A DNA stretch of 36,879 nt from Flavobacteriaceae bacterium (GTDB lineage Bacteria; Bacteroidota; Bacteroidia; Flavobacteriales; Flavobacteriaceae): assembly GCA_026988355.1 (NCBI GenBank), contig JALSLK010000033.1, positions 1-36,879 of the forward strand, written 5' to 3'. The notes beneath the pieces were generated by a model. It made no database searches and was not told where the DNA came from. It saw nothing but the letters and a program-made list of their open reading frames with translations. A program made the position numbers and the translations under genes. This document shows positions 1 through 8,616 of the stretch, one piece after another (position 1 is the first letter of the stretch; every line of letters starts with the position of its first letter).

Positions 1-88
1 TCAAATTTGGTTAAATATAGCTCACAAATTTGTTGAAATTAGAAAGAAAAAAGTTGAAATTTATTAAATGGTAAATTTTTGTGGTTTT

Positions 89-1330
89 TTAACCTTGAAA
101 TTTAACTGTATGAATAATGCAGGTTAACAACTTCTTTGTTCCGTTTATATTATGTAAAAATCTACTTTCTGGTATTTTACTATTTTTTTTATATACTTGT
201 GTTACTAAATCTTCTAACCGCGGATTTCTATAACTCGCTAAAGAATCGCCTATATATAATAAAAAAGATGTATTGTTATAATCATCATAGTTAGATAACT
301 TAATACTATCATAGCTTCGTATAAAAACTGCTTTTAATAATTTTCTTCGATAATTTCGCTTACCTAACTTAATTTTTTCAAACTCTAATACAATCATGTC
401 ATGCTCAGTATTATTTAAAAAAGTAAAATTTCTATAATTATCTATATTAAATTCAGAAAATTTAATATCAAAAGGATTATCACCTGTCTTTATATTTCTA
501 ACAAGATTTACAGCATGTTCTCTATTTATAGTATCTGTTTTCAAGAAATTTATTAGTTTTTTTTCTTGTTTTCCAAAAGTTTTTTTAATGTAATCCCTAT
601 GATTTATACTCTCAATCCAATGATTTGTAGACGGATTATATCTTGGATAACTTTGCCTAGAATGATTTGATTTTCCTATTAAAACAAGTACACGAATGAT
701 AATGATAAAAATTACAAATCCTCCAAAAAAACTTCTAGAACCAGAACTCGTTTTGCTTTTTTGATTTCTCTGAGAGTAACTCGTTTTACCTAATCTGTTT
801 TGTGCAAAAGTCTTATTTTCGAATAAGGTTTTCTGGAAATCTTCGCCATCTGCTTTATAAAATGAAAACGCAATTAATGCGTGTAATACAAAATTAGATT
901 TTCTTTTTTTATTTACTTCATCTACAACTTTATTATACAAATTAATAATATAACTTTCCATTGCACCATTGCTAAAATGATTGATAAAACTAAAAAAATT
1001 TTTATCTGCTAAAAAATCATATTCTACATGCCTTACTATCGGTTTATTAATAAAATAATGATTCGCATATTCTAATTTATTTTGAAATATTTTTTGAATT
1101 TCATCTATAAAATCATACGAAAAAAAAGATTCAAACTGCATTATATTATCTAATGCATTATATTCTTTTAATGCTATTTTTCGTTTAAAAATATGCATTA
1201 AATCTTCTTCTAAAAACGTTTTAAAAAATAATTCAAAACTCGGATGTCTGTACAAATCATTATAATCTACCTCATTTTTTTTATTTAAAAACAAATTTAC
1301 AAGACTTTTCTTTTTTAAAAAATCTTCCAA
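89..1330 (-). CDS. Hypothetical protein with one central membrane segment; start uncertain
   Basis: I do not recognise this 413-residue protein. It has a charged, helix-rich N-terminal half. A Ser/Lys-rich stretch follows (around residues 180-200), then one strongly hydrophobic segment near residues 200-220 (FFGGFVIFIIIIRVLVLIG). The C-terminal half is soluble and ends HTVKFQG. That pattern fits a single-pass membrane protein. The start used here is TTG (MEDFL). The same frame stays open upstream to a TAA at 1493-1495 and reads plausible charged sequence (for example RIEKRLRVEKQINT) but has no ATG. The true N-terminus may therefore lie up to about 54 codons further out on a rare start codon, or a frameshift may have removed it. 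The gene stands alone on the minus strand; its 3' side is the window edge. The coding call is fairly secure, the start is not, and the function is unknown. Confidence 0.7.
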   Translation of the reverse strand: MEDFLKKKSLVNLFLNKKNEVDYNDLYRHPSFELFFKTFLEEDLMHIFKRKIALKEYNALDNIMQFESFFSYDFIDEIQKIFQNKLEYANHYFINKPIVRHVEYDFLADKNFFSFINHFSNGAMESYIINLYNKVVDEVNKKRKSNFVLHALIAFSFYKADGEDFQKTLFENKTFAQNRLGKTSYSQRNQKSKTSSGSRSFFGGFVIFIIIIRVLVLIGKSNHSRQSYPRYNPSTNHWIESINHRDYIKKTFGKQEKKLINFLKTDTINREHAVNLVRNIKTGDNPFDIKFSEFNIDNYRNFTFLNNTEHDMIVLEFEKIKLGKRNYRRKLLKAVFIRSYDSIKLSNYDDYNNTSFLLYIGDSLASYRNPRLEDLVTQVYKKNSKIPESRFLHNINGTKKLLTCIIHTVKFQG

Positions 1331-1508
1331 TTCTCTTGGATAAGTTTTAATTGCATTTATTAATTTTTCAGAAACTACAGTATTAATATTTGTATTAATT
1401 TGTTTCTCTACACGTAATCTTTTTTCAATTCTAACAATATCGATACTTGTTTTCTTTTTTATTTCATTTATTAAAACGCAAAAAAGATCAAATTACTTAA
1501 AAGAAGAG

Positions 1509-1658
1509 ATGATTCATTTTGATAATCGTGTTAGTTTAAAAAAATTTCGATTAAAAAAAACAATCGAATACCTTCTTATTATGTTTTTTTCTGCTCTTTT
1601 TGTTACTTTTTGTCTTTGGTTAATTTATGCTTTCTTTTCTTGGCTTTTTTTTGGTTGA
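1509..1658 (+). CDS. Possible small single-pass membrane protein (49 aa)
   Basis: The frame opens with ATG after a purine-rich stretch (aagaagag) that could serve as a ribosome binding site. It encodes a basic N-terminus (residues 10-20, LKKFRLKKTIE) followed by about 27 hydrophobic residues (YLLIMFFSALFVTFCLWLIY and on), ending FFSWLFFG. This is the layout of a small inner-membrane protein. The frame is also open upstream of the ATG, so it may instead be the surviving tail of a longer lost gene. A Lys-rich frame on the opposite strand overlaps it. No family was recognised, and chance in T-rich DNA is a real alternative. Confidence 0.25.
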   Translation: MIHFDNRVSLKKFRLKKTIEYLLIMFFSALFVTFCLWLIYAFFSWLFFG

Positions 1659-1991
1659 TGTCTTTTGATAAATTACGATTTTTTCTCCATACACTATCCA
1701 TAGACAAATGTCCACTCCTAAATTTTTATTTTGTTAATTATTATATAAAGCAATAGAACTTGAGAAAAAATATCTTCTATGTTTTTTATAAACACAACAT
1801 CTAAAAGTATCTTTAGTAATCAAATTAATAACATTAGCACTAGAAATATTATTATTTGGTTTACAAACATTGCCTCCTCTAATCTTAATTTAGTTCTCTC
1901 AAATATAGCCAAAATTTACTTACAAAATCTTACTAACCTAAAAAACAAACATCTTTCCAAAAAACACACTTTCACAGAATAATTATTAGCT

Positions 1992-1999
1992 TATATTTG
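1992..1999 (+). promoter_or_regulatory. Bacteroidota -7 box upstream of ychF
   Basis: TATATTTG matches the Bacteroidota primary sigma -7 consensus TAnnTTTG exactly. It ends 58 bases before the ychF ATG, leaving a leader of roughly 50 nt that contains the CTTTG-type repeat. I see no clear -33 TTG at the expected 17-23 base spacing, so the call rests on the -7 box alone. Confidence 0.45.
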
Positions 2000-2014
2000 C
2001 AAACCATAAAAAAG

Positions 2015-2047
2015 CTTTGTGCCTTTGTGCCTTTGCGAGAAATAAAA
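2015..2047 (+). repeat. CTTTGTGCC/CTTTGCGAG intergenic repeat in the ychF leader
   Basis: Three near-identical 8-base units follow one another (TTTGTGCC, TTTGTGCC, TTTGCGAG) and end in AAATAAAA. Sequences of this CTTTG(T/C)G type are, as I recall, scattered between genes in many Flavobacteriaceae. A related copy in the other orientation lies at 25094-25153. Here the repeat sits between the -7 box and the ychF start, so it should be transcribed as part of the 5' leader. Confidence 0.5.
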
Positions 2048-2057
2048 TCAAAACATA

Positions 2058-3152
2058 ATGAAAGCTGGAATTGTAGGATTACCAAACGTAGGAAAATCGA
2101 CCTTATTTAACTGTTTATCAAATGCAAAAGCACAAAGTGCCAATTTTCCATTTTGTACTATCGAACCAAATGTAGGTGTTGTAAATGTACCAGATGAGCG
2201 GTTAGAGGAACTATCTGCCATTGTAAATCCAGAACGTGTACAACCAGCTGTTGTAGAAATTGTAGATATTGCAGGATTAGTAAAAGGAGCAAGTAAAGGA
2301 GAAGGTTTAGGAAATAAGTTTTTAGCAAACATTAGAGAATGTGATGCTATAATACACGTATTACGTTGCTTTGATAACGATAATATCGTACATGTAGAAA
2401 CTACTGTAGATCCTGTGAGAGATAAAGAAATTATCGATTTTGAATTGCAATTAAAAGATTTAGAAACGGTAGAAAAAAAACTAGATAAAACGAAGAAGGC
2501 AGCTAGAACAGGCGATAAATCTGCACAAAAAGAATTGGATCTATTAATCCAAGTAAAAGATGCTTTAGAAGCAGCTACTTCGGTAAGAAGTATTGATTTA
2601 ACCGAAAAAGAACGAGAAGAATTTATAAAACCACTACAATTATTAACCGACAAACCAACCTTGTATGTTTGTAATGTGGACGACAAATCTGCCGTAAACG
2701 GCAATGCTTATGTTGAAGCAGTTAGAGAAATCACAAAAAAAGAAGATGCAGAAATTATCATCCTAGCAGTTGGTACCGAAGCAGATATTAACGAATTAGA
2801 AGACTACGAAGAAAGACAATTATTTTTAGAAGATATTGGTCTGGACGAACCAGGTTCTGCAAAATTAATTCGTGCGGCATACAAATTACTAAACTTACAA
2901 ACCTACTTTACCGCTGGTGTAAAAGAAGTTAGAGCATGGACAATACCTATTGGAGCAACAGCGCCACAAGCAGCAGGAGTTATTCATACCGATTTTGAAA
3001 AAGGATTTATTCGTGCAGAAGTTATAAAATACAATGATTTTGTAACTTTAGGAGGAGAAAAACAAGTAAAAGAAGCAGGAAAATTAGGTGTAGAAGGAAA
3101 AGAGTATATTGTTCAAGATGGAGATATGATGAATTTTAGATTTAATGTATAA
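2058..3152 (+). CDS. ychF: Redox-regulated ATPase YchF (OLA1 family)
   Basis: This is a full-length (364 aa) member of the Obg-related YchF/OLA1 family, which binds ATP rather than GTP and associates with ribosomes. The P-loop GLPNVGKS is at residues 7-14. The G3 motif DIAG is at 70-73 and is followed by the family signature [17 protein letters not shown]. The usual NKxD base-specificity motif is replaced by NVDD near residues 205-208, as expected in this family. A charged coiled-coil insert lies around residues 125-170, and a C-terminal TGS domain includes [11 protein letters not shown] and ends MNFRFNV. The ATG is preceded by a plausible promoter at 1992. It is probably a single-gene unit. 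Confidence 0.97.
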   Translation: MKAGIVGLPNVGKSTLFNCLSNAKAQSANFPFCTIEPNVGVVNVPDERLEELSAIVNPERVQPAVVEIVDIAGLVKGASKGEGLGNKFLANIRECDAIIHVLRCFDNDNIVHVETTVDPVRDKEIIDFELQLKDLETVEKKLDKTKKAARTGDKSAQKELDLLIQVKDALEAATSVRSIDLTEKEREEFIKPLQLLTDKPTLYVCNVDDKSAVNGNAYVEAVREITKKEDAEIIILAVGTEADINELEDYEERQLFLEDIGLDEPGSAKLIRAAYKLLNLQTYFTAGVKEVRAWTIPIGATAPQAAGVIHTDFEKGFIRAEVIKYNDFVTLGGEKQVKEAGKLGVEGKEYIVQDGDMMNFRFNV

Positions 3153-3278
3153 TACGTTCATTCGTTTTTTGTGTATTTGTTCATTTAATTAATACATCAG
3201 ATAAGCAAATTAACAAATCAACCTAAGTTTGCAAAATCTTATATTTACAAGTTGTGCGTCAGCCGAAAACAGAAGTAA

Positions 3279-3641
3279 ATGAAAGTAACGATTTCAGAAA
3301 CAAGAGAAATAAAAGCGGAAAAAATCATCCAATTGTATAAGGCAAATAAATGGAGTTCTGCTGAAAAACCAACAGAATTATATAATGCATTAATAAATTC
3401 ACACTCTTTAATAACAGCATGGAATAAAGAAGAACTAATTGGAATTGGAAACGCTATTTCTGATGGATATTTGATGGTTTACTATCCTCATTTACTTGTG
3501 CATCCGAATTATCAAGGAAAAGGAATTGGGAAAATGATAATGGATAAAATACAAGAAAAATATAAGGATTTTCATATGCAAATGTTAACCGCAGACGGAA
3601 AGGCTATTGATTTTTATCGAAAATCAGGATTTCAAAATTGA
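3279..3641 (+). CDS. GNAT-family N-acetyltransferase, apparently shortened at the C-terminus
   Basis: The 120-residue product has the GNAT acetyl-CoA binding signature (VHPNYQGKGIGKMIM, with Q/R-x-x-G-x-G as QGKGIG, residues 77-91) and the late GNAT motif AIDFYRKSGF. It stops only two residues after that motif (QN, then TGA). Small GNATs of this type normally continue for another 12-20 residues, forming the last strand. The stop codon lies inside a dispersed repeat (3630-3651), so the original 3' end appears to have been replaced by the repeat. An orphan T9SS tail follows immediately. The substrate cannot be predicted. The enzyme may be impaired or may tolerate the loss. Confidence 0.8.
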   Translation: MKVTISETREIKAEKIIQLYKANKWSSAEKPTELYNALINSHSLITAWNKEELIGIGNAISDGYLMVYYPHLLVHPNYQGKGIGKMIMDKIQEKYKDFHMQMLTADGKAIDFYRKSGFQN

Positions 3642-3651
3642 ATTGGTATAA
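3630..3651 (+). repeat. Dispersed 3'-end repeat, copy e (partial)
   Basis: TTTCAAAATTGAATTGGTAT plus AA matches one end of the repeat seen at 24546-24609 (reverse complement, 20 of 22 bases) and at 11315-11336. The stop codon of the GNAT gene (3639-3641) lies inside it. Only one end of the element is recognisable. Confidence 0.6.
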
Positions 3652-3943
3652 TTCTTTAGTATATGGGTTAGGTGCAGAATTTAACACTGCCAATATTAAT
3701 ATCCAAAATATTTCTATATTTCCAATACCAACAAATAAACTATTGCACGTAAATAATATAAACAAAACCAAAATTAATAAAATTCAAATATTTAATACGA
3801 CAGGAAAACTCGTCTTTAAAAAAGTATTAAATCAAAATAATAACACACTAAATTTAGAAAAATTAAACAATGGATTTTATTTTTTAAAAATTAAGGATAC
3901 ATCAAATAATATTATTCAAAATATTAAGATTATTATTAATTAA
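3638..3943 (+). pseudogene. Orphan T9SS type A sorting-domain fragment
   Basis: The reading frame encodes a C-terminal T9SS type A sorting domain. From about residue 25 it reads ISIFPIPTNKLLHVNN, then IQIFNTTGKLV, then NLEKLNNGFYFLKI, the standard succession of strands ending in a basic/hydrophobic tail. There is no signal peptide, no cargo domain and no ATG near the front (the first possible start is TTG). Exported T9SS proteins need an N-terminal Sec signal, so this cannot work alone. It looks like the 3' remnant of a larger secreted protein. The usual PNP in the first motif is PIP here, consistent with drift. The frame starts four bases before the end of the GNAT gene, inside the dispersed repeat, marking a rearrangement junction. 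Confidence 0.7.
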
Positions 3944-3979
3944 TATACTATCATTGCTGTTTTAAAATTAAAGATTTAT

Positions 3980-5110
3980 ATGAAATTTGATTTAAAAGCA
4001 ACCGATAAAGACTCTAATGCCAGAGCAGGTACAATAAAAACAGCTCATGGAAACATTGAAACACCAATTTTTATGCCTGTTGGAACAGCAGGAACCGTAA
4101 AAGGAGTACATCAACACGAATTAGAAAATGATATAAATGCAGATATTATTTTAGGAAATACGTACCATTTATATTTAAGGCCTGGAACAGAAATTTTAGA
4201 AAAAGCTGGCGGTTTACACAAATTTATGAATTGGAACAGACCACTGTTAACCGACTCTGGAGGATACCAAGTCTATTCATTATCAGGCACCAACAAAATA
4301 AAAGAAGAAGGTGTAAAATTCAAATCGCATATCGATGGATCACATCATTTTTTTTCGCCAGAAGTATCGATGGATATCCAACGAAGTATTGGAGCAGATA
4401 TTTTTATGGCATTTGACGAATGTACACCGTACCCTTGTGATTATCGTTACGCAAAACGCTCTATGCACATGACACATCGCTGGTTACAACGTTGTTTAAC
4501 ACATTTAGAAAAAACACCAGTAAAATATGGCTACGAGCAAACATTTATGCCAATAGTACAAGGAAGTACCTATAAAGATTTACGAAAACAATCTGCCGAA
4601 TACATTGCAAGTGTAGATGCAGAAGCAAATGCAATTGGTGGACTATCCGTAGGAGAACCAGCCGAAGAAATGTATGAAATGACCGATATTGTTTGTGCTG
4701 TATTACCAAAAGACAAACCACGCTATTTAATGGGTGTAGGAACACCAATTAATATTTTAGAAAACATCGCATTAGGAATAGATATGTTCGATTGTGTAAT
4801 GCCAACTAGAAATGCTCGTAACGGAATGCTTTTTACTGCATACGGAAGTATCAATATTAAAAACCTAAAATGGGCAGACGACTTCTCCCCTATTGATACT
4901 ATGGGAATTACTTACGTAGACACAACCTACTCGAAAGCATATTTAAGACATTTATTTAAAACCAATGAATATTTAGGGAAACAAATAGCTTCCATTCACA
5001 ATTTAGGCTTTTATCTTTGGCTTACACGTGAAGCCAGAAAACACATCATTGCAGGAGATTTTACAACATGGAAAAACAAAATGGTAAAACAAATGAATAA
5101 TAGATTATAA
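3980..5110 (+). CDS. tgt: tRNA-guanine transglycosylase (queuine/preQ1 insertion)
   Basis: The enzyme exchanges guanine 34 for preQ1 in the anticodons of Asn, Asp, His and Tyr tRNAs, as part of queuosine synthesis. The 376-residue length is typical. Visible motifs include DSGGYQ (catalytic Asp), MAFDECTPYP, GGLSVGE and MFDCVMPTRNARNG, which carries the nucleophilic Asp. In the classical enzyme a CxCxxC cluster plus a His binds zinc near the C-terminus. Here the matching stretch reads DTMGITYVDTTYSKAYLRHL with no cysteines, while the later His (SIHNLGFY) is kept. I believe this zinc-less form is common in Bacteroidota, so it is probably functional. Other queuosine genes are not in the window. 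The ATG start fits the family N-terminus (MKFDLKATD). Confidence 0.95.
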   Translation: MKFDLKATDKDSNARAGTIKTAHGNIETPIFMPVGTAGTVKGVHQHELENDINADIILGNTYHLYLRPGTEILEKAGGLHKFMNWNRPLLTDSGGYQVYSLSGTNKIKEEGVKFKSHIDGSHHFFSPEVSMDIQRSIGADIFMAFDECTPYPCDYRYAKRSMHMTHRWLQRCLTHLEKTPVKYGYEQTFMPIVQGSTYKDLRKQSAEYIASVDAEANAIGGLSVGEPAEEMYEMTDIVCAVLPKDKPRYLMGVGTPINILENIALGIDMFDCVMPTRNARNGMLFTAYGSINIKNLKWADDFSPIDTMGITYVDTTYSKAYLRHLFKTNEYLGKQIASIHNLGFYLWLTREARKHIIAGDFTTWKNKMVKQMNNRL

Positions 5111-5205
5111 CGACAGTTTAAAAGTTTTTAACAAAGAATTAATAGACAACTCCATAACTTATTTTATTTTTACACAAAAAAAGATAAATAGCACAAATTG
5201 ATTTC

Positions 5206-6294
5206 ATGAGGATTCTCGATAAATACATCTTAAGTAAATATTTTAAAACATTCATCTTTACTGTATTGTTATTGTTGCCAATTGCTATTGCTATTGACAT
5301 TTCTGAAAAAATACACAAATTTATCAAACACGAAGATTTATCTGTTTGGACAATAGCCAAAGATTATTATCTGAATTTTAGTATCTACTACATCAACACC
5401 TTTATGCCATTGGCATTATTTATTGCAGTAATATTGTTTACTTCTAAAATGGCAGCAAACACCGAAATTATTGCCATGAATAGTGGTGGAGTATCCTTCC
5501 CTAGATTTGTTAGACCATACTTTATAGGAGCAACTATCGTATTTCTTTTTTCCTTTTACGCCAATCATTTCATTGTACCAGAATCTAATAAAATATGGGA
5601 AAAATTTCATCGAGATTATTTAACACATCGAAGTAAAATAAAACATCAAGTTGACAATGTCAATTTTCAACTAAATGAAGTAGGAGATATTATTTATATG
5701 AAAAATTTTAATCTAAAAAATAATAAAGGAAATTTTTTCTCCTACGAACATTTTGAAGGAACAAAACTCAAATACAAACTTATAAGTCGAAAAATTGCAT
5801 TTAATAAAAAAGATAGTACATACACACTAAACAACTATAAAAAAAGATATATTGTAAATGGTAATGATGTTATTGAAAAAGGAAAAAAAATGGATACTAT
5901 TTTCGATTTTAAACCAAGCGATTTACAATTTGTAGATTACCTCGCAAAAGAAATGAATTCTGTAAAATTATACAAACACATTCAAAAATCAGAAAAAAGA
6001 GGTATTAAAAACCTCAATAGCTATCGCGTAGAATTATACAAACGATCTAGTATGCCAACATCGGTATTTGCGCTTACTATCATTGCAGTTTCATTAGCTT
6101 TTAGAAAAAAACGTGGAGGTATGGGTGTTAATCTAGCTATCGGAGTAGCATTAATGTTTTTCTATGTGTTTTTTATGAAAATTTTCGAAGTATTTGGTGC
6201 TTCGGCAACAGCAAATTCGTTACTACTAGTTTGGCTACCTAATATTATTTTTGGTACATTAGCCATATTTCTATACTTCAATGCAAAAAGGTAA
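5206..6294 (+). CDS. LptF/LptG-type lipopolysaccharide export permease (YjgP/YjgQ family)
   Basis: The 362-residue protein has the LptF/LptG layout: three N-terminal membrane helices (about residues 12-31, 60-83 and 105-125), a soluble beta-rich periplasmic region (about 130-280), and three C-terminal helices (about 285-300, 306-328 and 338-358). The opening RILDKYILSKYFKTFIFT is characteristic. In the Lpt system two such permeases pair with the LptB ATPase to pull LPS out of the inner membrane. I cannot tell LptF from LptG with confidence, although the single-gene context and N-terminus favour an LptG-like assignment. It overlaps the next gene by 14 bases, so the two are probably co-transcribed. 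Confidence 0.88.
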   Translation: MRILDKYILSKYFKTFIFTVLLLLPIAIAIDISEKIHKFIKHEDLSVWTIAKDYYLNFSIYYINTFMPLALFIAVILFTSKMAANTEIIAMNSGGVSFPRFVRPYFIGATIVFLFSFYANHFIVPESNKIWEKFHRDYLTHRSKIKHQVDNVNFQLNEVGDIIYMKNFNLKNNKGNFFSYEHFEGTKLKYKLISRKIAFNKKDSTYTLNNYKKRYIVNGNDVIEKGKKMDTIFDFKPSDLQFVDYLAKEMNSVKLYKHIQKSEKRGIKNLNSYRVELYKRSSMPTSVFALTIIAVSLAFRKKRGGMGVNLAIGVALMFFYVFFMKIFEVFGASATANSLLLVWLPNIIFGTLAIFLYFNAKR

Positions 6295-7162
6295 ACTAAA
6301 AGATTTTGTACATCTACATGGTATCGTTTTTATTTGGGGATTTACTGCCGTATTAGGCAAATTAATAACTATAGAAGCAATACCATTAGTTTGGTTTCGA
6401 TTATTTATAGCATCTATCGTTCTTGGCATCTTCCTATTTCTAAAAAAAACAAATTTAAAGATTACACTAAAAGCAATATATCAATTTTCTATTGGAGGAT
6501 TTATTATCGGACTACATTGGATTGCTTTCTTTTATGCCATAAAAATTGCAAATATTTCTATTACCTTAGCTACTTTGGCAACAGGAGCACTCTTTACTTC
6601 TATTTTAGAACCTCTATTTTTAAAACGAAAAATAAAATTACACGAAATAATACTATCCCTACTAACCGTAATAGGAATTGTAATTATTTTTAATGTAGAA
6701 CCTCAATATACTACTGGCATTTTTATTGCTTTATTTGCGGCATTTTTATCTGCCCTTTTTGCTGTTATTAACGCTAATTTTATAAAAGAACACGACGCAA
6801 GTGTCATTTCATTTTACGAATTATTATTCGCAGTAATACTCATAAGTTTGGTTCTATTATTTCAAAACGGATTTACAACAAACTTTTTTAAACTAACAAC
6901 AGAAGATTGGATTTATATCGGTATTCTCGGCACAGTTTGCACCGCTTATGCACTCACAGCATCCACACATTTATTAAAAAAAATAAGTCCGTTTACCATG
7001 ATGCTAACCATCAATTTAGAACCTGTATATGGTATTTTACTCGCACTACTTGTATTTAAAGAAAGTGAAAAAATGAATCTTAATTTTTATTATGGAGGCC
7101 TCTTAATTTTTATTGCAGTTATCCTCAATGGATATATCAAAACAAAAAAGAAAAAAATATAA
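6281..7162 (+). CDS. EamA/DMT-family transporter
   Basis: This 293-residue, almost wholly hydrophobic protein has about ten membrane helices in two EamA repeats. The first begins GIVFIWGFTAVLGKLI (residues 14-29) and contains the typical LHWIAFFYAIKIANIS stretch. The second contains GTVCTAYALTASTHLLKK and ISPFTMMLTINLEPVYGIL. EamA proteins move small metabolites such as amino acids, nucleotide precursors or other organic compounds. The substrate cannot be predicted from sequence. Its start lies inside the end of the Lpt permease gene (14-base overlap), a strong sign of translational coupling. Accessory amino-acid efflux is a reasonable guess only. Confidence 0.88.
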   Translation: MQKGKLKDFVHLHGIVFIWGFTAVLGKLITIEAIPLVWFRLFIASIVLGIFLFLKKTNLKITLKAIYQFSIGGFIIGLHWIAFFYAIKIANISITLATLATGALFTSILEPLFLKRKIKLHEIILSLLTVIGIVIIFNVEPQYTTGIFIALFAAFLSALFAVINANFIKEHDASVISFYELLFAVILISLVLLFQNGFTTNFFKLTTEDWIYIGILGTVCTAYALTASTHLLKKISPFTMMLTINLEPVYGILLALLVFKESEKMNLNFYYGGLLIFIAVILNGYIKTKKKKI

Positions 7163-7223
7163 TATCTTATGCTAATAAGTGACGAATTTTATATAATTTC
7201 GTCTTTCAATTAACCAATCATTT

Positions 7224-8177
7224 ATGGAATATTTAGATTTTGAAAAACCAATCCAAGAGTTAGAAGAGCAACTAGAAAAGTGCTTATCGCTTGGTAAAGA
7301 AAGTGATATCGATGTTTCTGACACTTGCACGCAGATTGAAAAAAAATTAACAGATACTAAAAAGAAAATATACAAAGACTTAACACCTTGGCAAAGAGTA
7401 CAACTCTCTCGTCATCCCAATAGACCATATACATTAGACTATATAAATGCCATATCTAAAGGTACATTTATGGAACTTCATGGCGACAGAAATGTAAAAG
7501 ACGATAAAGCAATGGTTGGAGGTCTTGGAAAGATAGGCAATCAAAGTTTTATGTTTATTGGCCAACAAAAAGGATACAATACAAAAACACGCCAATATCG
7601 CAATTTTGGGATGCCAAATCCAGAAGGATATCGTAAAGCATTACGATTAATGAAAATGGCAGAAAAGTTTAATATTCCCGTAGTAACATTTTTAGATACT
7701 CCAGGAGCATATCCTGGCTTAGAAGCGGAAGAACGAGGACAAGGAGAAGCCATTGCTCGAAATATTTTTGAAATGACCATACTAAAAGTACCAATTATTA
7801 CCATTGTTATTGGAGAAGGTGCTTCTGGAGGCGCAATTGGAATTGGTGTTGGCGACAAAGTACTTATGATGGAAAATACATGGTATTCTGTAATTTCTCC
7901 AGAATCTTGTTCGTCTATTTTATGGCGTAGTTGGGAATATAAAGAACAAGCAGCAGATGCTTTAAAATTAACCGCTAAAGACCTTAAAAAATTAAAAATT
8001 ATTGATGAGATTGTAAAAGAACCGTTTGGCGGAGCACATGCGCACAGAGAAGAAACTTTTGAAATTATAGAAAAGGTTATTCTAAAACATTTTAAAGTTC
8101 TTAGTAAATTAACAACCGAAAAACTCATTGAAAATAGAATGAAAAAATACTCTGAAATGGGTGTTTATAAAGGGTAA
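7224..8177 (+). CDS. accA: Acetyl-CoA carboxylase carboxyltransferase subunit alpha
   Basis: The 317-residue product is a full-length AccA, which with AccD transfers the carboxyl group from biotin to acetyl-CoA in the first step of fatty acid synthesis. The N-terminal helical region ([19 protein letters not shown]) leads into [19 protein letters not shown]. The crotonase-fold core follows, with [30 protein letters not shown], and the oxyanion-hole segment [15 protein letters not shown]. The ATG matches the conserved start of the family. It has a 61-base gap to the upstream transporter and probably its own promoter. accD and the biotin subunits are not in this window. Confidence 0.97.
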   Translation: MEYLDFEKPIQELEEQLEKCLSLGKESDIDVSDTCTQIEKKLTDTKKKIYKDLTPWQRVQLSRHPNRPYTLDYINAISKGTFMELHGDRNVKDDKAMVGGLGKIGNQSFMFIGQQKGYNTKTRQYRNFGMPNPEGYRKALRLMKMAEKFNIPVVTFLDTPGAYPGLEAEERGQGEAIARNIFEMTILKVPIITIVIGEGASGGAIGIGVGDKVLMMENTWYSVISPESCSSILWRSWEYKEQAADALKLTAKDLKKLKIIDEIVKEPFGGAHAHREETFEIIEKVILKHFKVLSKLTTEKLIENRMKKYSEMGVYKG

Positions 8178-8211
8178 AACGCACATTTACATTAACACTA
8201 AAAGTAAAACT

Positions 8212-8598
8212 ATGCTATTAACAGGAATTATTTCGATACTAGGAGGTTTAATTGCCGCATCATCTTACATTGTATCCAAAAAGTCGGATGCAAAAGAATT
8301 AATAGATAAATTGGTGCCTTACCAAGGAGGAATTGGTATATTATTATTATTTTGGAGTATCAAAAATACCATCAATTTATTTCGCTATTTCTCCTTTAAT
8401 ACGCTAATCATTACAGCAGTTCAATTTATTGTTGGTTTCTTATTGGCTTACTCATTATTATCGCAATATTTATTCAGTAAAAACGAAGAAGCAAAAGAAA
8501 AAGGACAACAGTTACGTGCTAAATTAGCACAATATCAAGTTCCTGCTGGAATAGGCTTAATTATTTTAGGAGCACTTCGTATTTTTCGTTTGTTTTAA
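8212..8598 (+). CDS. Small multi-pass membrane protein, unknown function
   Basis: From the ATG at 8212 the product is 128 residues with about four hydrophobic segments: MLLTGIISILGGLIAASSYIV, a segment near GGIGILLLFWSIK, LIITAVQFIVGFLLAYSLLS, and a last one containing GIGLIILGALRIF. The frame is open back to a GTG at 8161, but that start would lie inside accA and would add an unlikely basic leader, so I prefer 8212. The family is not recognised; similar small uncharacterised membrane proteins are widespread in Flavobacteriaceae. It lies 34 bases after accA and 18 bases before the NAD(P)HX repair gene, so it may be co-transcribed with either. Confidence 0.8.
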   Translation: MLLTGIISILGGLIAASSYIVSKKSDAKELIDKLVPYQGGIGILLLFWSIKNTINLFRYFSFNTLIITAVQFIVGFLLAYSLLSQYLFSKNEEAKEKGQQLRAKLAQYQVPAGIGLIILGALRIFRLF

Positions 8599-8616
8599 AT
8601 TTAAGACAACTATAAG

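Larger units (their letters stand above)
1331..2057. other. Gene-poor stretch between the minus-strand unknown gene and ychF
   Basis: This 727-base AT-rich interval has no convincing full-length gene. It holds the start-less in-frame extension of the minus-strand gene (to about 1490) and a 49-codon plus-strand frame at 1509-1658. A Lys/Arg-rich 32-codon minus-strand frame at 1603-1701 (starting MDSVWRKNRN) overlaps the plus-strand frame, so at most one of the two can be real. A 67-codon plus-strand frame at 1779-1982 looks like chance. The last 65 bases hold the likely ychF promoter and a CTTTG-type repeat. The mixture could be decayed coding sequence, but I cannot name a parent gene. Confidence 0.5.

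Noticed and set aside
1779-1982. 67-codon plus-strand open frame
   Set aside because: Composition is dominated by Asn, Ile, Ser and Lys as expected from random AT-rich sequence; no domain or start signal, and the ychF promoter lies just beyond.
2048-2704. 218-codon minus-strand frame opposite ychF
   Set aside because: It is antisense to a highly conserved coding region; serine/leucine-rich translation is the usual shadow.
7541-8128. 195-codon minus-strand frame opposite accA
   Set aside because: Antisense shadow of a conserved gene with no domain or promoter.
8161-8211. GTG start at 8161 for the small membrane protein
   Set aside because: It would overlap the end of accA and add a basic leader; the ATG at 8212 gives a normal N-terminal membrane helix.
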